A stretch of DNA of 64,000 nucleotides from Streptomyces sp. NBC_00236 (GTDB taxonomy: Bacteria > Actinomycetota > Actinomycetes > Streptomycetales > Streptomycetaceae): the NCBI RefSeq assembly GCF_036195045.1, contig NZ_CP108100.1, forward strand, positions 4,030,001 to 4,094,000. Reading direction: 5' to 3'. Of this stretch, positions 24,231-33,222 are shown piece after piece (position 1 is the first letter of the stretch; each line of letters opens with the position of its first letter). The position numbers and the translations under genes were made by a program. The notes beneath the pieces are model-generated. The model was not told where the DNA came from, ran no database searches, and saw nothing but the letters and a program-made list of their open reading frames with translations.

Positions 24231-25892
24231 ATGAGCCAGGACGGCGCACACGGTGCCCAGGGTCGCTACGCGGGCGGTTCGGTCGCCGGCGGCCGCTACC
24301 AGCTGCGTGACCTGCTGGGCGAAGGCGGGATGGCCTCCGTATATCTGGCGTACGACTCCGCTCTCGACCGGCAGGTGGCGATCAAGACGCTCCACACGGA
24401 GCTCGGCCGCGAGGCCTCGTTCCGCGAGCGGTTCCGGCGTGAGGCCCAGGCGGTCGCCAAGCTTCAGCACACCAACATCGTCTCCGTCTTCGACACGGGC
24501 GAGGACGAGCTCGGCGGCGCGCTGATGCCGTACATCGTCATGGAGTACGTCGAGGGGCAGCCGCTCGGCTCCGTCCTCCAGGCGGACATCCGCAACTACG
24601 GTGCGATGCCCGCCGACAAGGCCCTCAAGGTGACGGCCGACGTGCTGGCCGCGCTGGACACCAGCCACGAAATGGGGCTGGTCCACCGCGACATCAAGCC
24701 CGGCAACGTGATGGTGACCAAGCGCGGTGTCGTGAAGGTCATGGACTTCGGCATCGCCCGCGCCATGCAGTCGGGCGTCACGTCGATGACGCAGACCGGC
24801 ATGGTCGTCGGCACCCCGCAGTACCTCTCTCCCGAACAGGCCCTGGGCCGTGGCGTGGACGCCCGCTCCGACCTGTATTCGGTCGGCATCATGCTGTTCC
24901 AGCTGCTGACCGGCCGCATCCCGTTCGACGCGGACTCCCCGCTCGCCATCGCGTACGCGCATGTGCAGGAGGAGCCGATCGCCCCGTCCACGATCAACCG
25001 GTCGATCACCCCGGCGATGGACGCCCTCGTCGCCCGCGCCCTGAAGAAGAACCCGAACGAGCGCTTCCCGAGCGCCGCCGCGATGCAGGACGAGATCGCG
25101 CGGGTGCTGAGCGCGAGCGGCCAGACCGGCGCCCCCGTGATCGTCAGCGGTGCGGGCGCACCGACGAACAGCGGCTCGGGTGTCGGTTCGGCGGTCTTCC
25201 CCCCGGTCGACCAGTCCACCCCCGCGCCGCAGAACGTCCAGACGCCGTACCAGCCGGGCCCGTACCAGTCGCAGCAGCAGCCCGGCCCCTACGGCGCACC
25301 GACCCCGGCGCCCACCCCGGCACCCAGTTACGGCTATCCGCAGTCGGCTCAGGCGTACCAGGCGCCGGCCGCGATGTCACCGATGCAGCAGCAGACCCCG
25401 CCGCCGTACACGGTCTCGCCGCAGACGCACGCCACGTCGTCCTCGGGCGGCGGCTCCAGGCGGAACATGCCGGTGATCGTGGGCTCGGTCGTGGTCGCCC
25501 TGATCGCGATCGGCGGTCTGATCACGGCCATCACGCTGAACAAGGACGACGAATCGGGCAAGGGCGGCACCGAGGCCACGTCGAGCGAGTCCCCGAACGG
25601 TGAGCACAAGGATCCGGAGCGGAACCGGACGATGGACACCGAGAAGTGCACGGACGCGTCGGAGGACATCGACGACCCGAACAAGGTCCAAGCGCCGAGC
25701 TTCCTCTACAAGGACATCCTCTCGGCCCGCGCGTGCACGGACGCCGCAGGCTGGACCGTCAAGATCATCGAGGTTCCCGGCAACGCCTACGCGGAGGACC
25801 AGATCATCGACCAGTTCCCCACCCCCGGGGCCGCCGTGTCCGAGACGGGCGCCCACTTCGAACTGCGCATCGCGACGGGCGACCCGGCGTAG
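24231..25892 (+). CDS. Transmembrane Ser/Thr protein kinase with C-terminal PASTA-like domain
   Basis: 553 residues; ATG 24231 follows GGGGGAAG. The kinase domain (about 22-290) has LLGEGGMASVYLAYD, VAIKTLHTE, VHRDIKPGNVMV, DFGIARAM and VGTPQYLSPEQA. A Pro/Gln/Tyr-rich linker (about 300-410), a transmembrane helix (PVIVGSVVVALIAIGGLITAI) and one extracellular domain (APSFLYKDILSARACTDAAGWTVKIIEVPG, EDQIIDQFPTPGAAVSETGAHFEL) follow. The last resembles a single PASTA repeat with two Cys added. The paired divergent kinase may be a functional partner. Confidence 0.92.
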   Translation: MSQDGAHGAQGRYAGGSVAGGRYQLRDLLGEGGMASVYLAYDSALDRQVAIKTLHTELGREASFRERFRREAQAVAKLQHTNIVSVFDTGEDELGGALMPYIVMEYVEGQPLGSVLQADIRNYGAMPADKALKVTADVLAALDTSHEMGLVHRDIKPGNVMVTKRGVVKVMDFGIARAMQSGVTSMTQTGMVVGTPQYLSPEQALGRGVDARSDLYSVGIMLFQLLTGRIPFDADSPLAIAYAHVQEEPIAPSTINRSITPAMDALVARALKKNPNERFPSAAAMQDEIARVLSASGQTGAPVIVSGAGAPTNSGSGVGSAVFPPVDQSTPAPQNVQTPYQPGPYQSQQQPGPYGAPTPAPTPAPSYGYPQSAQAYQAPAAMSPMQQQTPPPYTVSPQTHATSSSGGGSRRNMPVIVGSVVVALIAIGGLITAITLNKDDESGKGGTEATSSESPNGEHKDPERNRTMDTEKCTDASEDIDDPNKVQAPSFLYKDILSARACTDAAGWTVKIIEVPGNAYAEDQIIDQFPTPGAAVSETGAHFELRIATGDPA

Positions 25893-26016
25893 GGGCGCGT
25901 CGCGCTGCACGTAAGGCCCTTTTCGGCGCTCTGCGACGGCTCCCTCCGCCGTCCTCGCGCCATCCGTCCGCACGACCGGAGATGCCGGACATACCGTCAC
26001 ATGTGACGCTGGCCTC

Positions 26017-26784
26017 ATGGCTTCAGGACACCTCGCCTCACGGCCCTCAAGGTGCGTGGCCTGCCTGGCACTGACGGCAGCCGCGGTACTGGGGGCCATG
26101 ACGGTCGGGGAGGCGCAGGCAGCCGGCCGGCGTGCGCCGGTGCGGGAGGTGACGGCGAGGGCGGTCGTGACCGTGGCGCCCCGGGTGCCGCTCGCGTCCG
26201 GTTCGCCGTCCGCGCCGTCCGTGTCGTCGTCCCGGCTGTCGACTGCTCCGTCGGCTCATCCGTCGGCCGTTCCGCCGTCGATTCCGCCGTCCGGTCCGCC
26301 GGCGGCGTCGCCGTCCGCTTCGCACCCCGGCGCGTCCGGCCGCCCCTCCGCCGCGCCGGCGCACCCGGCGCCCCCCGCGCCCCCGCATTCCGCCTCGCCC
26401 GCGCCTTCCGCGTCCTCGTCCGCCTCCTCCGCACCGCCCTCGCCGAGCCCCGGATCGCCGCGCCCCGACGACGCCCTGTCGCCGTTGGCCGGGTGGCCCG
26501 CCGGGCAGGGGCGGCCGCGGCCCGGGAGGACGATGACGCCCAAGGAGCTGGCCCGGGCCGACGCGCTCGACGCGGCCGAGAAGGAGGCCGGGGCGACGGA
26601 GCCGGCCGCCGTGCCGGTCGTCACCCCGGACGCGAGCACGTCTCCCGGAGCCGACCGGATGTCGCGGCAGGCCCTTGGGGGGCCGGCCGTCGAGCAGGTC
26701 CAGCAGGTGTCGCTCGGCGCGGGAATCGCCCTGGTCGGGCTGGGTCTCGGCTTCCTCGCCCTCCGTATGCGCCGCACCGGCTGA
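26017..26784 (+). CDS. Secreted Pro/Ser/Ala-rich membrane-anchored protein, unknown function
   Basis: 255 residues. An N-terminal signal peptide ends near AQAAG. Residues about 60-165 are a low-complexity Pro/Ser/Ala/His stretch, the middle region TPKELARADALDAAEKEAG is helical, and the C-terminus is a transmembrane helix (GAGIALVGLGLGFLALRMRRTG) with a basic end. The design is that of a wall-spanning surface protein. There is no LPXTG motif, so sortase attachment is not indicated. No homology was recognised. It lies downstream of kinase 2 but separated by 124 bp, and could be a substrate or neighbour only. Confidence 0.7.
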   Translation: MASGHLASRPSRCVACLALTAAAVLGAMTVGEAQAAGRRAPVREVTARAVVTVAPRVPLASGSPSAPSVSSSRLSTAPSAHPSAVPPSIPPSGPPAASPSASHPGASGRPSAAPAHPAPPAPPHSASPAPSASSSASSAPPSPSPGSPRPDDALSPLAGWPAGQGRPRPGRTMTPKELARADALDAAEKEAGATEPAAVPVVTPDASTSPGADRMSRQALGGPAVEQVQQVSLGAGIALVGLGLGFLALRMRRTG

Positions 26785-26846
26785 GCGTCGCACAAGAGGG
26801 GCCCTGCCCCGGCGACAGCGGGTCGCCGCGACTTGCATTCGCCAAC

Positions 26847-26870
26847 ATACTCGGTATACATACTCAGTAT
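26847..26870. promoter_or_regulatory. Double PadR operator overlapping the padR start codon
   Basis: ATACTCGGTAT (26847-26857) and ATACTCAGTAT (26860-26870), both ATAC-N3-GTAT palindromes 13 bp apart. The second covers the ATG at 26869. This implies direct repression by PadR and possibly a leaderless or very short-leader transcript. Confidence 0.7.
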
Positions 26871-27480
26871 GTCGATCCGCCATGGGCTTCTGGCCCTCCT
26901 GGAGCGGGGGCCTCGGTACGGCTCCCAGCTCCGCACCGAATTCGAGTCGCGCACCGGCTCCACCTGGCCGCTCAACGTCGGGCAGGTGTACACGACGCTG
27001 AGCAGACTGGAGCGCGACGGCCTGGTCGTCCAGGACGGCGAGGACGACCAGGGGCACGCCCTCTACTCGATCAGCGACGACGGACGCGCCGAACTGCGCG
27101 CCTGGTTCGAGACACCGGTCGACCGCAGCAACCCGCCCCGTGACGAGCTCGCCATCAAGCTCGCCATGGCCGTCGGCGCCCCCGGAGTCGACATCCGGGC
27201 TGTCATCCAGTCCCAGCGCCACCACACCGTGAAGGCGATGCAGGACTACACCCGCCTCAAGGCCCAGGCGCTCACCGACGTCCCCGCCAACCGCGACGAG
27301 GTCGCCTGGCTGCTCGTACTGGAGCAGCTGATCTTCCAGGCCGAGGCCGAGGCCCGCTGGCTCGACCACTGCGAGTCCCGGCTGGTCCGTCTCGCCGAGG
27401 CCGCCGCCACCGAGCCCGAGGCGAACACGCCCTCGCGCGCCGCCTCCCGTACCGCCTCCCGGCCCCGCGCCCGCCGCTGA
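26869..27480 (+). CDS. PadR family transcriptional regulator
   Basis: 203 residues. The winged helix (MSIRHGLLALLERGPRYGSQLRTEFESRTG, NVGQVYTTLSRLERDGLVVQ, GHALYSISDDGRAELRAWF) is unmistakable PadR, with the C-terminal dimerisation helix and a basic tail (RTASRPRARR). The start at ATG 26869 was preferred because upstream in-frame residues lie inside the operator. It lies 110 bp before an ABC transporter and FtsX permease, the usual PadR-ABC-FtsX arrangement for toxic-peptide or antibiotic export and sensing. PadR probably represses this operon until a cationic or hydrophobic ligand is bound. Confidence 0.92.
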   Translation: MSIRHGLLALLERGPRYGSQLRTEFESRTGSTWPLNVGQVYTTLSRLERDGLVVQDGEDDQGHALYSISDDGRAELRAWFETPVDRSNPPRDELAIKLAMAVGAPGVDIRAVIQSQRHHTVKAMQDYTRLKAQALTDVPANRDEVAWLLVLEQLIFQAEAEARWLDHCESRLVRLAEAAATEPEANTPSRAASRTASRPRARR

Positions 27481-27590
27481 GCCGACGCCGCACACCGCTC
27501 CACCGCGGCCTGCGCCCCGCACGCGGGCCACGGCCCCGGCCTGCCGCCGGGACCCGACCACACATCTGTTCCGAGGGGGAACCCACCGTC

Positions 27591-28358
27591 ATGTCCCCGC
27601 ACGTCCCGTCCCCGGCCGCTCCGCCCCTGCCGGTGGATGCTCCGGTGCTCGAACTCCGCGACCTCACCCGTACCCACGGCACCGGCATCGCCGAGGTGCA
27701 CGCCCTGCGCGGCATCAACCTCGCGGTGCATCCCGGTGAGCTCGTCGCCGTCATGGGCCCCTCCGGCTCGGGCAAGTCCACCCTGCTGACCCTCGCCGGC
27801 GGGCTCGACACCGCGACCGGCGGCCAGATCATCATCGAGGGCCAGGACATCTCCACGCTCGGCCGCAAGGGCATCGCCGCACTGCGCCGCCGCAGCGTCG
27901 GCTACGTCTTCCAGGACTACAACCTGATCCCCGCCCTCACCGCCGCCGAGAACATCGCCCTGCCGCGCGAACTCGACGGGGTCTCGGTCCGCAAGGCACG
28001 CAAGGAGGCCCGGGCCGCCCTGGAGGAGATGAACCTCCTCGACGTCGCCGACCGCTTCCCGGACGAGATGTCCGGCGGCCAGCAGCAGCGCGTCGCCATC
28101 GCCCGCGCGCTGGTGGGCGACCGGCGCCTGGTGCTCGCCGACGAACCGACCGGGGCACTCGACTCCGAGACCGGAGAGGCCGTCCTCGCGCTGCTCCGCA
28201 ACCGCTGCGACCAGGGCGCCGCCGGGGTGATGGTGACGCACGAACCGCGGTACGCCGCCTGGGCGGACCGGGTGGTCTTCCTGCGGGACGGATCGATCGT
28301 CGACCAGACACTGACCTCGGGCGCCGACTCGCTGCTGGCCGCCGGGACCGCCGAGTGA
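27591..28358 (+). CDS. ABC transporter ATP-binding protein (MacB/LolD-like)
   Basis: 255 residues. Walker A GPSGSGKST, signature MSGGQQQRVAIARAL, Walker B LVLADEPTGALD and the H-loop VTHEPR are all present. The class is that of cytosolic partners of FtsX-type permeases. The gene has its own ATG after GAGGGGG and its stop overlaps the permease GTG by 4 bp, so the two are translationally coupled. With the PadR regulator it probably forms a detoxification or peptide-sensing unit. Confidence 0.93.
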   Translation: MSPHVPSPAAPPLPVDAPVLELRDLTRTHGTGIAEVHALRGINLAVHPGELVAVMGPSGSGKSTLLTLAGGLDTATGGQIIIEGQDISTLGRKGIAALRRRSVGYVFQDYNLIPALTAAENIALPRELDGVSVRKARKEARAALEEMNLLDVADRFPDEMSGGQQQRVAIARALVGDRRLVLADEPTGALDSETGEAVLALLRNRCDQGAAGVMVTHEPRYAAWADRVVFLRDGSIVDQTLTSGADSLLAAGTAE

Positions 28359-31195
28359 GCCCCTTCACGGGGTGGCGCGCCGCCCTCCGGATAGCCCGCC
28401 GCGACGCCATGCGGGCCAAGGGCCGCAGCGCCCTGGTGGTCGCGATGATCGCGCTGCCGGTGCTCGGGGTGACGGCCGCGGACGTCACGTACCGCAGCAT
28501 CGACTCCACCGAGGCCGAGCAGCTGACGGCGCGGATGGGCTCGGCCGACGCGCTGTTCAGCGACCCGGGCATGGGACCGCTGCAGCAGATGCCCGACGGC
28601 AACTCGTACGACATCGCCGGTGACGAACCGCCCGAGGGCGAGGTTCCGCCGGTCGACATGCGCACCGCGTTCCCCGAGGGCGCGAAGGCGATCAGCATCC
28701 AGTCCGTACCCGCGAGCGTCACGACCGCGTACGGACTCACCAACACCGAGATCGTGGAGTTCCGGACCGCGGACCCGATGGCCCGGGGCAAGGTCGACCT
28801 GGTCGAGGGCGAGTTCCCGCGCGGCACCGGTGAGATGGCGGCCACCAAGCCGTTCCTGGACTCGTCCGGGCTGCACATCGGCTCCCGCACCACCGTGAAC
28901 AGCACCGGCCGCACGTACACCATCACCGGTGCGGTCGAGCAGCCCTCCGATCTGAAGGCGCAGCAGCTGTACGCCGACCCGGGCGCCGTCATCGCCCCGT
29001 GGCAGGCCGAGTCCGACCGCGACAAGAAGGTGCTGCCGCCGAACACCGGCTCGACCGAGTGGCTGGTCAACGGTTCTGGAGCCGGAGTCGGCTGGGGCGA
29101 CGTGCTCGCGGCCAACAAGGCCGGCGCCCTGGTCGTGTCCCGCCAGGTGGTCCTGGACCCGCCGCCGGACTCCGAGATCCCCATGGCGCAGTCGGCGAAC
29201 CACTACTACTCGAACGACTCCGCCGAGGCGAGCGCGGCCGCCGTCACCGTGGTCGCCATGGCTCTCCTGGAGATCGTCCTGCTCGCCGGACCGGCCTTCG
29301 CCGTCGGTGCCCGCCGCTCGCGCCGTCAGCTCGGCCTCGTCGGCACCTGCGGCGGCGACCGGCGCCACGTACGTGCCGTCGTGCTCTCCGGCGGGCTGGT
29401 GCTCGGCGCCGTCGGGGCGGTGACGGGCGTCGCGGCCGGGCTGCTGCTCACGATGGCGTTCCGGCCGCTGATCGAGGAGTGGGCCGGGCAGCGCTTCGGC
29501 TCCCTGCTCCTGAAGCCGACGGAGCTCCTCGTCATCGCCGCGCTCGGCCTCGTCACGGGGCTCCTCGCGGCCCTGGCCCCGGCGATCGTGGCCGCCCGGC
29601 AGTCCGTACTGGAATCGCTCACCGGCCGTCGCGGTGTGCGCCGCGGCTCCCGGGTGCTGCCCACCGTGGGCGCCTGTGTACTGGCCCTCGGCGTCGCGGT
29701 CGCCGTCTTCGGCGGCACCAGCGGCAACTCCACGCTCGTCGCCGGCGGCTCGGTCGTCGCCGAGGTCGGGCTGCTCGCCTGCATCCCGGTGATCGTCGGC
29801 CTGCTGGGCCGGCTCGGCCGCCGACTGCCGCTCTCGCCGCGGATGGCGCTGCGCGATGCCGCACGCAACCGCGGCCGCACCGCCCCGGCGGTCGCCGCCG
29901 TGATGGCGGCCGTCGCGGGCTCGGTGGCCATCGCGACGTACATGTCCAGCAGCCTGGCCGAGTCCGACCAGGACTACACACCCATGCTGGCCCGGGGGAC
30001 GATGGTCCTGTCGTCCACCGACGCCAAGGCGGCCGAGCGGCTCCCGCTGGCCCGGGCGTCCGTCGAGCGGAACATGGCGGTGACCGGCGGTCACGCCGAC
30101 TTCTCCCGGGTCTGGGCGGGCAGTGACTGCAACGTCTACTACGAGGACGAGAACAGCTGCGGGAGCATGGAGCTGATCAAGCCCACCGGCAAGGGCCACA
30201 CGTGCCCGCTCAACACCAAGGGCGCCAAGGAGCTCGCCGCACGGCTCTCCGCGGAGGAGCACCGGCGGATGATGCGCTCCCCCGCCTGCATGGACGAGTA
30301 CATCTCCTCGGGCAGTTTCAGCTCGGAGTCGAACAACATCGTGGTGGGCGGCCCCGAACTGCTCCGCACCTATGCCAAGCTCGACGACCCCGCGGCCGCC
30401 GCGGCACTGAAGGCCGGCACGCCCGTCCTGCTGAACCAGGCGTACGCGAAGGACGGCCGGGTCACGCTCAAGGCCGTCCACACCTACAACGCGAAGGACG
30501 AGAAGAACCGCAAGCTGCACCCCGGCCCGGCCCGCACGTCCACGGACCGGCTGAAGGTGTACGTCGCGGACGCCGAGTACGCCGCCACCCCCGGCCTCCG
30601 CATGATCCTTCCCCAGCGGACCGCCGAGCGTCTCGGCCTGCACACCGAGCTGTCCGGCAGTGTGTACGCCGTCCCCCACCCGCCCTCGGACGCCGAGGAG
30701 CAGCGCGTCTCGGCCGCCATCGACCAGACCGGCGGCGGGATCTGGCTCCAGACCGAACGCATCCCCGGTGACCGGGAGAGCATCATTCTGCTGATCCTCA
30801 CCCTGTTCGCCGGTGTGGTGACCCTGGGTGCGGCGGCCATCACCACCGGCCTCGCCAAGGCGGACGCGGAGGCCGACCTCACCACGCTGAGTGCGATCGG
30901 CGCGCCCCCGCGGGTACGGCGGACCCTGTCCGGCTTCCAGTGCCTGGTGGTCGCGCTCACCGGGGTGCTGCTGGGCACCGCGGCGGGGCTGGTGCCCGCG
31001 GTGGCGCTGCGCCTGGTCGACCTGCGCAACTCGATGGAGGCGATGCGGGAGGAACCTATGGAGTCCGCCTTCACTCCGATCGTGCTGCCCTGGGCGACCA
31101 TCGGGCTGCTGGCCGTGGTCGTTCCGCTGCTGGCCGGACTGCTGGCAGCGGCGTTCACCCGCTCGCGGCTGACGCTGGCCCGGCGCGCCGGGTGA
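28355..31195 (+). CDS. FtsX-like ABC transporter permease
   Basis: 946 residues, the expected double-FtsX-domain length. An N-terminal helix, a large extracytoplasmic domain (about 60-290), a membrane block (about 290-440, LLEIVLLAGPAFAVGARRSRRQLGL then FRPLIEEWAGQRFG), a second exterior domain, and a C-terminal membrane block (about 800-940) are seen in order. The extracellular domain has paired Cys (SDCNVYYEDENSCGS and HTCPLN). It is coupled to the ATPase by a GTGA overlap. The protein transmits mechanical work to an exterior substrate or drug rather than importing it. Confidence 0.9.
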   Translation: MSPFTGWRAALRIARRDAMRAKGRSALVVAMIALPVLGVTAADVTYRSIDSTEAEQLTARMGSADALFSDPGMGPLQQMPDGNSYDIAGDEPPEGEVPPVDMRTAFPEGAKAISIQSVPASVTTAYGLTNTEIVEFRTADPMARGKVDLVEGEFPRGTGEMAATKPFLDSSGLHIGSRTTVNSTGRTYTITGAVEQPSDLKAQQLYADPGAVIAPWQAESDRDKKVLPPNTGSTEWLVNGSGAGVGWGDVLAANKAGALVVSRQVVLDPPPDSEIPMAQSANHYYSNDSAEASAAAVTVVAMALLEIVLLAGPAFAVGARRSRRQLGLVGTCGGDRRHVRAVVLSGGLVLGAVGAVTGVAAGLLLTMAFRPLIEEWAGQRFGSLLLKPTELLVIAALGLVTGLLAALAPAIVAARQSVLESLTGRRGVRRGSRVLPTVGACVLALGVAVAVFGGTSGNSTLVAGGSVVAEVGLLACIPVIVGLLGRLGRRLPLSPRMALRDAARNRGRTAPAVAAVMAAVAGSVAIATYMSSSLAESDQDYTPMLARGTMVLSSTDAKAAERLPLARASVERNMAVTGGHADFSRVWAGSDCNVYYEDENSCGSMELIKPTGKGHTCPLNTKGAKELAARLSAEEHRRMMRSPACMDEYISSGSFSSESNNIVVGGPELLRTYAKLDDPAAAAALKAGTPVLLNQAYAKDGRVTLKAVHTYNAKDEKNRKLHPGPARTSTDRLKVYVADAEYAATPGLRMILPQRTAERLGLHTELSGSVYAVPHPPSDAEEQRVSAAIDQTGGGIWLQTERIPGDRESIILLILTLFAGVVTLGAAAITTGLAKADAEADLTTLSAIGAPPRVRRTLSGFQCLVVALTGVLLGTAAGLVPAVALRLVDLRNSMEAMREEPMESAFTPIVLPWATIGLLAVVVPLLAGLLAAAFTRSRLTLARRAG

Positions 31196-31246
31196 ACCGG
31201 CACGAGGCCTCGGCGGCTGCCTGACCGGCCGCTTCGACGTACATCC

Positions 31247-31288
31247 GGTGCCCCCGGAAACGGTGGATCATCCGTTTCCGGGGGCACC
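31247..31288 (+). terminator. Terminator of the PadR-ABC-FtsX operon
   Basis: A 17-bp perfect stem (31247-31263 with 31272-31288, around GGTGCCCCCGGAAACGG) and an 8-nt loop lie 51 bp after the permease stop. Confidence 0.85.
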
Positions 31289-31326
31289 ACCATGTTGTAC
31301 GGCGTGTGTGCGAGACAATGGGCGGC

Positions 31327-31875
31327 ATGGAGATGCCGAGGAATGAACGGTCGCAGGAGCACCCCCAAGTCCTCGTAGTGGGGCAGGACGGAATGGCGAT
31401 CGGCGGCGGTGGCACTGACGACGAGTCGCGTGAGGTCCCGGTGACGGAGATGGTCGAACAGCCCGCGAAGGTCATGCGCATCGGCAGCATGATCAAGCAA
31501 CTCCTGGAGGAGGTCAGGGCGGCTCCCCTCGACGAGGCGAGCCGGGTGCGCCTGAAGGAGATCCACGCCAGCTCGGTCAAGGAGCTGGAGGACGGCCTCG
31601 CGCCGGAGCTGGTGGAGGAGCTGGAGCGGCTCTCGCTGCCGTTCACCGAGGAGTCGGTTCCCTCCGAGGCGGAACTCCGGATTGCGCAGGCCCAGTTGGT
31701 CGGCTGGCTGGAGGGCCTCTTCCACGGCATCCAGACGGCGCTGTTCGCCCAGCAGATGGCGGCCCGGGCGCAGCTGGAGCAGATGCGCCGCGCACTGCCG
31801 CCCGGCAGCGGTCACGAGGAGGAGGACGGCGGCGCGGACCCGCACGGGCCGCTCCGCTCGGGCCCGTACCTGTAG
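31327..31875 (+). CDS. bpa: Bacterial proteasome activator (Bpa family)
   Basis: 182 residues from ATG 31327 (a GTG at 31306 is possible, and ATG 31333 has a better GGAG). The helical core (EMVEQPAKVMRIGSMIKQLLEEVRAAPLDEASR and LVEELERLSLPF) matches the Bpa/PafE family. It ends RSGPYL, the equivalent of the C-terminal GQYL that docks into the 20S proteasome and opens its gate without ATP. This supports energy-independent degradation of unfolded proteins. Its terminator and the convergent oxidoreductase lie downstream. Confidence 0.9.
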   Translation: MEMPRNERSQEHPQVLVVGQDGMAIGGGGTDDESREVPVTEMVEQPAKVMRIGSMIKQLLEEVRAAPLDEASRVRLKEIHASSVKELEDGLAPELVEELERLSLPFTEESVPSEAELRIAQAQLVGWLEGLFHGIQTALFAQQMAARAQLEQMRRALPPGSGHEEEDGGADPHGPLRSGPYL

Positions 31876-31923
31876 GCCCCGGCCCGGTCCGGTACGTCCA
31901 TCGACCCACCGATCCCGCGCGAC

Positions 31924-31956
31924 GGGCCCGGCACACGAGGTTCGTGTGCCGGGCCC
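31924..31956. terminator. Terminator between bpa and the quinone oxidoreductase
   Basis: GGGCCCGGCACACGA (31924-31938) pairs perfectly with TCGTGTGCCGGGCCC (31942-31956) around a 3-nt loop. Confidence 0.88.
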
Positions 31957-31991
31957 TTCGACGTTCCCGCGCTCAGCCGGGTCTCTCCTGT

Positions 31992-32981
31992 TCAGGCCGT
32001 CGCGGGCGCCTGGAGGAGCACCTTGCCGACGTGGGTGCTGGACTCCATCACGCGGTGGGCCTCCGCCGCATCCCGCATCGGCAGCGTGCGGTCCACGACC
32101 GGCCGGACGACACCGTCCGCGATCAGCGGCCAGACGTGCTCGCGTACGGCGGCGACGATCGCGGCCTTCTCGGCGAGCGGGCGCCCGCGCAGTGACGTAG
32201 CCGTGACGGCGGCCCGCTTGGTCAGCAGGGCGCCGAGGTTCAGCTCGCCCTTGGCCCCGCCCTGGAGACCGATGATCGCGAGCCGCCCGTTAACGGCGAG
32301 TGCCTGCACGTTCCGGTCCAGGTACTTCGCGCCGACGATGTCGAGGATGACGTCCGCGCCGGCCCCGTCCGTCGCCTTGCGGAGCTCGTCGACGAAGTCC
32401 TGCTCCCGGTAGTCGATCAGGATGTCGGCACCGAGCTCGGCACAGCGCGCCAGCTTCTCGGGTCCGCCGGCGGTCACGGCGACCTGCGCGCCGACCGCCT
32501 TGGCCAGCTGGATCGCCATCGTGCCGATACCGCTGGACCCACCGTGGATCAACAGCGTCTCGGCGGGGCGCAGATGGGCCACCATGAACACGTTGGACCA
32601 GACGGTGGCCGTCACTTCGGGCAACGCCGCGGCCAGGGTGAGGTCCAGGCCTTCGGGTACGGGGAGCAGCTGCCCCACGGGGACGGCGACCTTCTCGGCA
32701 TAGCCGCCGCCCGCGAGGAGCGCGCAGACCTCGTCGCCGACCGACCAGCCGACGACGCCGGGGCCGAGGGCCGAGATACGGCCCGCGCACTCCAGGCCCG
32801 GGTACGGGGAGGCGCCGGTCGGCGGGTTGTAGAAGCCCTGCCGCTGGAGCACATCGGCCCGGTTGACCGCGCTGGACACGACGTCGACGAGAACCTCGCC
32901 CTCGCCGGGTACGGGATCGGGCACCTCGGCCCACACGAGCGCCTCGGGGCCACCGGGTTCGGGGATCGTGATCGCATGCAT
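31992..32981 (-). CDS. NAD(P)H:quinone oxidoreductase (PIG3/QOR-like)
   Basis: 329 residues from ATG 32981. MDR family signature NRADVLQRQGFYNPPTGASPYPGLECAG is the plant TED2/human PIG3-like quinone oxidoreductase pattern. The Rossmann motif is LLIHGGSSGIGTMAIQLAKAVG. No zinc ligands. It probably reduces quinones or activated alkenes using NADPH and protects against electrophiles. It is convergent with bpa and separated from it by a terminator. The 241-bp upstream gap contains a repeat array. Confidence 0.88.
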   Translation of the reverse strand: MHAITIPEPGGPEALVWAEVPDPVPGEGEVLVDVVSSAVNRADVLQRQGFYNPPTGASPYPGLECAGRISALGPGVVGWSVGDEVCALLAGGGYAEKVAVPVGQLLPVPEGLDLTLAAALPEVTATVWSNVFMVAHLRPAETLLIHGGSSGIGTMAIQLAKAVGAQVAVTAGGPEKLARCAELGADILIDYREQDFVDELRKATDGAGADVILDIVGAKYLDRNVQALAVNGRLAIIGLQGGAKGELNLGALLTKRAAVTATSLRGRPLAEKAAIVAAVREHVWPLIADGVVRPVVDRTLPMRDAAEAHRVMESSTHVGKVLLQAPATA

Positions 32982-33080
32982 GGCCGCGAGGCTACTCCGT
33001 GGACGATGGAGGGCCACGATGCACGGTGCCGCGGGGCGGGTCGGGTCGGCGGCGGGGCGGGGCGGGACGCGTCGGCGCGG

Positions 33081-33184
33081 CGGATCAGCTGCGGGGCCGG
33101 GCGGGGCGGGGGGCGCGGATCAGCGGTGGAGCCGGGCGGGGCGGCGGGGCGGATCAGCGGTGGAGCCGGGCGGGCCGGCGGGGC
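33081..33184. repeat. 34-35 bp tandem repeat, 3 copies
   Basis: CGGATCAGCGGTGGAGCCGGG-type units begin at 33081, 33116 and 33150. They sit in the intergenic gap between the quinone oxidoreductase promoter and the K+ channel gene end. The first copy has CTGCGGGGCC in place of CGGTGGAGCC. Confidence 0.75.
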
Positions 33185-33222
33185 CGGGAGAGCAGGACAG
33201 TGTCCGTTCCGGCCCGCTCCGG

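Noticed and set aside
27917..30679. 920-residue minus-strand frame over the ABC/FtsX genes
   Set aside because: It runs opposite a clear ATPase and permease and has shadow-type composition.
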